Assembly (NCBI GenBank): GCA_014377535.1
Contig: JACMPK010000149.1
Coordinates: 1 to 43,367 of the forward strand
Reading direction: 5' to 3'
DNA from: Gemmatimonadaceae bacterium
GTDB lineage: Bacteria; Gemmatimonadota; Gemmatimonadetes; Gemmatimonadales; Gemmatimonadaceae
DNA: 43,367 nucleotides
Positions 41,351-43,367 of this stretch are shown in pieces; the stretch's first letter is position 1, and each line of letters begins with the position of its first letter. The notes under the pieces were generated by a model that saw only the letters and a program-made list of their open reading frames with translations, ran no database searches and was not told the DNA's origin. The translations under genes were made by a program, and so were the position numbers.

Positions 41351-43027
41351 TCAATAGCCCACCGCCATGCCGTCCTTCCGTGAATCGCTGCCGGCACCGT
41401 AGCCCTTGGCCAGTCGCACGATCGCCTGTGCGCCACCGAACGACACCGGACGCTCGTCGATCAACGCATGCCCCATCGACGTCAGCGTCGCGCGTATCGC
41501 ATCACCCACGGGCTGTTCGAGCGCCAGGCGCTGTCCGCTGACATGACGGAAGCGCGCGGCATCGATGGACGACTGCAGGTCCATGCCGAACAGCAGGTGA
41601 TTGAGCAGGAACTGCACATGGCCCTGTGCCTGCATGCCGCCACCCATCAGGCCGAAGCTCATGTACGCTTCCTCTCGCGAGCCCGCCGTGCGCGTCACGA
41701 AGCCCGGAATCAGCGTGTGGAACGGGCGCTTACCTGGCGCGGCGGTGTTCGGCATTCCCGGCGCGAGCGTGAACGCGGCGCCGCGATTGTGCAGTGCGAA
41801 GCCGGTGCCCGGCACCACGATGCCCGAGCCGAACGCGTCGTAGTTGGAGTTGATCAGCGAGACCATGTTTCCCTCCGCATCGGCCGTCGTGAGGTACACG
41901 GTTTCGCTGGCGGTACGCATCGGACCCGGTTCCACACGCTCCTGCGCACGCGACGCATCCAGATGGCTGCGGCGCTCGGCGATGAACGCGTCGGTCAGCA
42001 TGTTCGCCGACGGCATGTCGAGATGATCGGCGTCCGCGACGAAGCGATCGAGGTCGGCGTACGCGAGCTTCTTCGCCTCGACCAGGTGGTGCAGATATGG
42101 CGCCGAGTTGTGACCCATCGCCTTCAGGTCATACGGGTCGAGAATGCGCAGCATCTCCAGCACGGCAATGCCCTGATTGTTCGGCGGCATCTCCCAGACG
42201 CGATAGCCGCGAAACGGCACCGAGATCGGCGTGACCCAGTCCGGCCTGTTGCGGCGCATGTCGGCGAGCGTGACGAAACCATCGAGTGCCTTGAGGCGTG
42301 CGACGATCCGCTCGCCCAGCTGGCCACCGTAGAACGAACCGATGCCGTAAGTGGCGATGGTCTGCAGCGTGCGGGCGTAGTCGGCATTGCGGAACCACTC
42401 ACCGGCCTTCGGCGCGCGTCCGCCAGGGAGGAACGTCGCGGCGGCTGCGGAATCCCTGTTCAGGAATGTCGTCTCCTCAGCCCACTGCGCGGCGATAATG
42501 GGCGTGACCGGAAATCCGTCGCGCGCATACCCGATGGCCGGCTGCAGCGCTGCGGCCAGCGGCAGCCGGCCGTGCGTGCGCACCAGCATGTCCCAACCTG
42601 CCAGCGCACCCGGCACCGTGATCGACAGCACCCCCTGCTGCGACCCGGCCGTGAAGCCACGCCGCTCGAGCGCCTCACGCGTCATCAGCGCACCAGCGCG
42701 CCCGCTGGCATTCAGCGCAACCAGCCGCTGCTCCTTCGCCAGCCAGATGATGGCGAACATGTCGCCGCCGATGCCGGTCATGTGCGGCTCGGTCACGCTG
42801 AGCACCGCCGCGGCAGCAATGGCCGCGTCGATCGCGTTCCCGCCACGCCGCATAGCGTCCAGTCCCGCCGCCGATGCAAGCGGTTGGCTGGTCGCGACCA
42901 TCGCGCGGGAAGCGTAGACCGTGGAACGACCGGCCATCGTCGTGGAACGCTGCGCGTCCGCGCCAGACGGCGCGGCGAGCGTGGTCGCGAAGGCGGCGAG
43001 AGTGGTGGCCGTGGCACGACGTGACAT
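41351..43027 (-). CDS. ggt: Gamma-glutamyltransferase
   Basis: 558-residue exported N-terminal-nucleophile hydrolase of glutathione and other gamma-glutamyl compounds. Signal peptide MSRRATATTLAAFATTLAAPSGADAQ. Conserved blocks: AMVATSQPLASAAGLDAMRRGGNAIDAAIAAAAVLSVTEPHMTGIGGD, SVPGALAGWDML-type VPGALAGW, PPNNQGIAVLEML, and the C-terminal FGLMGGGMQAQGHVQFLLN and SFGGAQAIVR. The nucleophile aligns with Thr376 in ASETVYLTTADAEGN, where most members have TTHxSVVD; autocleavage would be before it. CCAGGAG 5 bases before ATG 43027 fixes the start. The decamer array lies just upstream. Confidence 0.93.
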   Translation of the reverse strand: MSRRATATTLAAFATTLAAPSGADAQRSTTMAGRSTVYASRAMVATSQPLASAAGLDAMRRGGNAIDAAIAAAAVLSVTEPHMTGIGGDMFAIIWLAKEQRLVALNASGRAGALMTREALERRGFTAGSQQGVLSITVPGALAGWDMLVRTHGRLPLAAALQPAIGYARDGFPVTPIIAAQWAEETTFLNRDSAAAATFLPGGRAPKAGEWFRNADYARTLQTIATYGIGSFYGGQLGERIVARLKALDGFVTLADMRRNRPDWVTPISVPFRGYRVWEMPPNNQGIAVLEMLRILDPYDLKAMGHNSAPYLHHLVEAKKLAYADLDRFVADADHLDMPSANMLTDAFIAERRSHLDASRAQERVEPGPMRTASETVYLTTADAEGNMVSLINSNYDAFGSGIVVPGTGFALHNRGAAFTLAPGMPNTAAPGKRPFHTLIPGFVTRTAGSREEAYMSFGLMGGGMQAQGHVQFLLNHLLFGMDLQSSIDAARFRHVSGQRLALEQPVGDAIRATLTSMGHALIDERPVSFGGAQAIVRLAKGYGAGSDSRKDGMAVGY

Positions 43028-43146
43028 GAACGCTCCTGGCGGAAGATGTGCACGGCAGAGTAGCGCGTGGGCTTCGGTCCGGCGAGTCTCCGGTTCAGGC
43101 GTTCATCCGGGGCTGCGGCATTCGCAGCGTCGTGTCTCGCTCAGGG

Positions 43147-43210
43147 ACACAAAAACACAGAACCACACAAAGCCACACAGAGCCACACAGAGCCACACAG
43201 AGCTACATAA
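43147..43210. repeat. Decamer tandem array (AGCCACACAG)
   Basis: About six 10-base units, three of them identical (AGCCACACAG at 43171-43200) with degenerate units on both sides (AACCACACAA, AGCTACATAA). It is purine/pyrimidine-biased and lies 120 bases upstream of the gamma-glutamyltransferase gene. The neighbouring bases to 43324 hold no other recognised feature. Confidence 0.9.
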
Positions 43211-43324
43211 ATGGTGCGCGCTGCACAGCGCATCACCGTGCCACATTGCCCCCACCTGATGCGGAACGCAGCTTTCGATTCCCTGACCGACGTTGCGCAA
43301 TGACAGACCAGAGAGGACTAGCTC

Positions 43325-43367
43325 ATGCTTCGCACCTCGCGTGATCGCGCCGGCACGGCGCGCCGAA
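43325..43367 (+). CDS. Possible start of a rightward gene, cut by the window end
   Basis: ATG 43325 is preceded by AGAGGA 7 bases upstream, a good ribosome binding site, and the frame MLRTSRDRAGTARR is open to the window edge. Only 14 codons are visible, so no product can be named. Confidence 0.45.
   Translation, partial: MLRTSRDRAGTARR

Noticed and set aside
41468-43024. A 518-codon rightward open frame
   Set aside because: Antisense to gamma-glutamyltransferase, whose conserved motifs are all on the other strand.
43147-43210. Phage or plasmid origin iterons
   Set aside because: The decamer units are degenerate and low-complexity, with no replication gene or AT-rich melting region next to them.

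Overview
The window is a high-GC bacterial chromosome segment with about 37 protein genes and no rRNA, tRNA, CRISPR array or transposase that I could see. The mix suggests a Gemmatimonadota-like heterotroph, probably Gemmatimonas or a relative. Reasons: many secreted or lipid-anchored hydrolases with signal peptides ending in ...AQ, a TonB receptor, menaquinone synthesis by the futalosine route (MqnD), glycogen synthesis genes, and Arg-Asp-Ser linker repeats in exported proteins. The taxon is an inference; no marker rRNA is present.

Layout. 1-6200: a leftward set glgA-xylB-xylA-sugar isomerase (cut by the window edge) diverges from glgC, so glycogen synthesis and xylose catabolism sit in one block. 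6200-11100: leftward genes for a PRC-barrel protein, a small membrane protein, a YihY/BrkB membrane protein, a P1 (DmpA-like) peptidase and a saccharopine-dehydrogenase-like oxidoreductase; the last two overlap by 4 bases. 11100-16200: an orphan PAS protein with a C-terminal four-cysteine module, a rhomboid protease, a DksA-like protein without its zinc cysteines, a decayed alpha/beta-hydrolase gene, a flavin/PPOX-like stress protein and a CPA1 Na+/H+ antiporter. 16200-18500: an AT-rich, palindrome-dense promoter region before a small exported protein and a GntR-LacI-type regulator whose reading frame runs on into the antisense of a SnoaL-like gene. 18700-23800: an AAA+ ATPase with a C-terminal membrane segment, a 91-residue protein, an alpha/beta-hydrolase, an M20 amidohydrolase and a lipoprotein of unknown function.

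24000-26200 holds the clearest regulatory finding: a TPP riboswitch (THI-box) whose conserved 3' strand contains the ribosome binding site of a TonB-dependent receptor, which marks that receptor as a likely thiamin or thiamin-precursor importer. 26200-33600 is an exported-hydrolase cluster: amidase, S9 prolyl-oligopeptidase-type peptidase, SBP56-like lipoprotein and a Tat-type S51 cyanophycinase-like peptidase. 33800-37000 is a two-gene unit bounded by strong terminators: a subtilisin-type protease without a signal peptide and a GHSLGG serine hydrolase, also without one. This is the best candidate here for an undescribed intracellular system. 37100-43000: a YdjM-like membrane hydrolase, a DinB-like protein, CsbD, MqnD, two tiny membrane proteins and a gamma-glutamyltransferase.

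Short tandem arrays with a period of 7, 10 or 15 bases recur between genes (12011, 13039, 19785, 22525, 43147). Start codons were chosen from visible Shine-Dalgarno sequences, signal peptides or family length, and are stated per gene. All functions are read from sequence motifs by eye; no database search was run.
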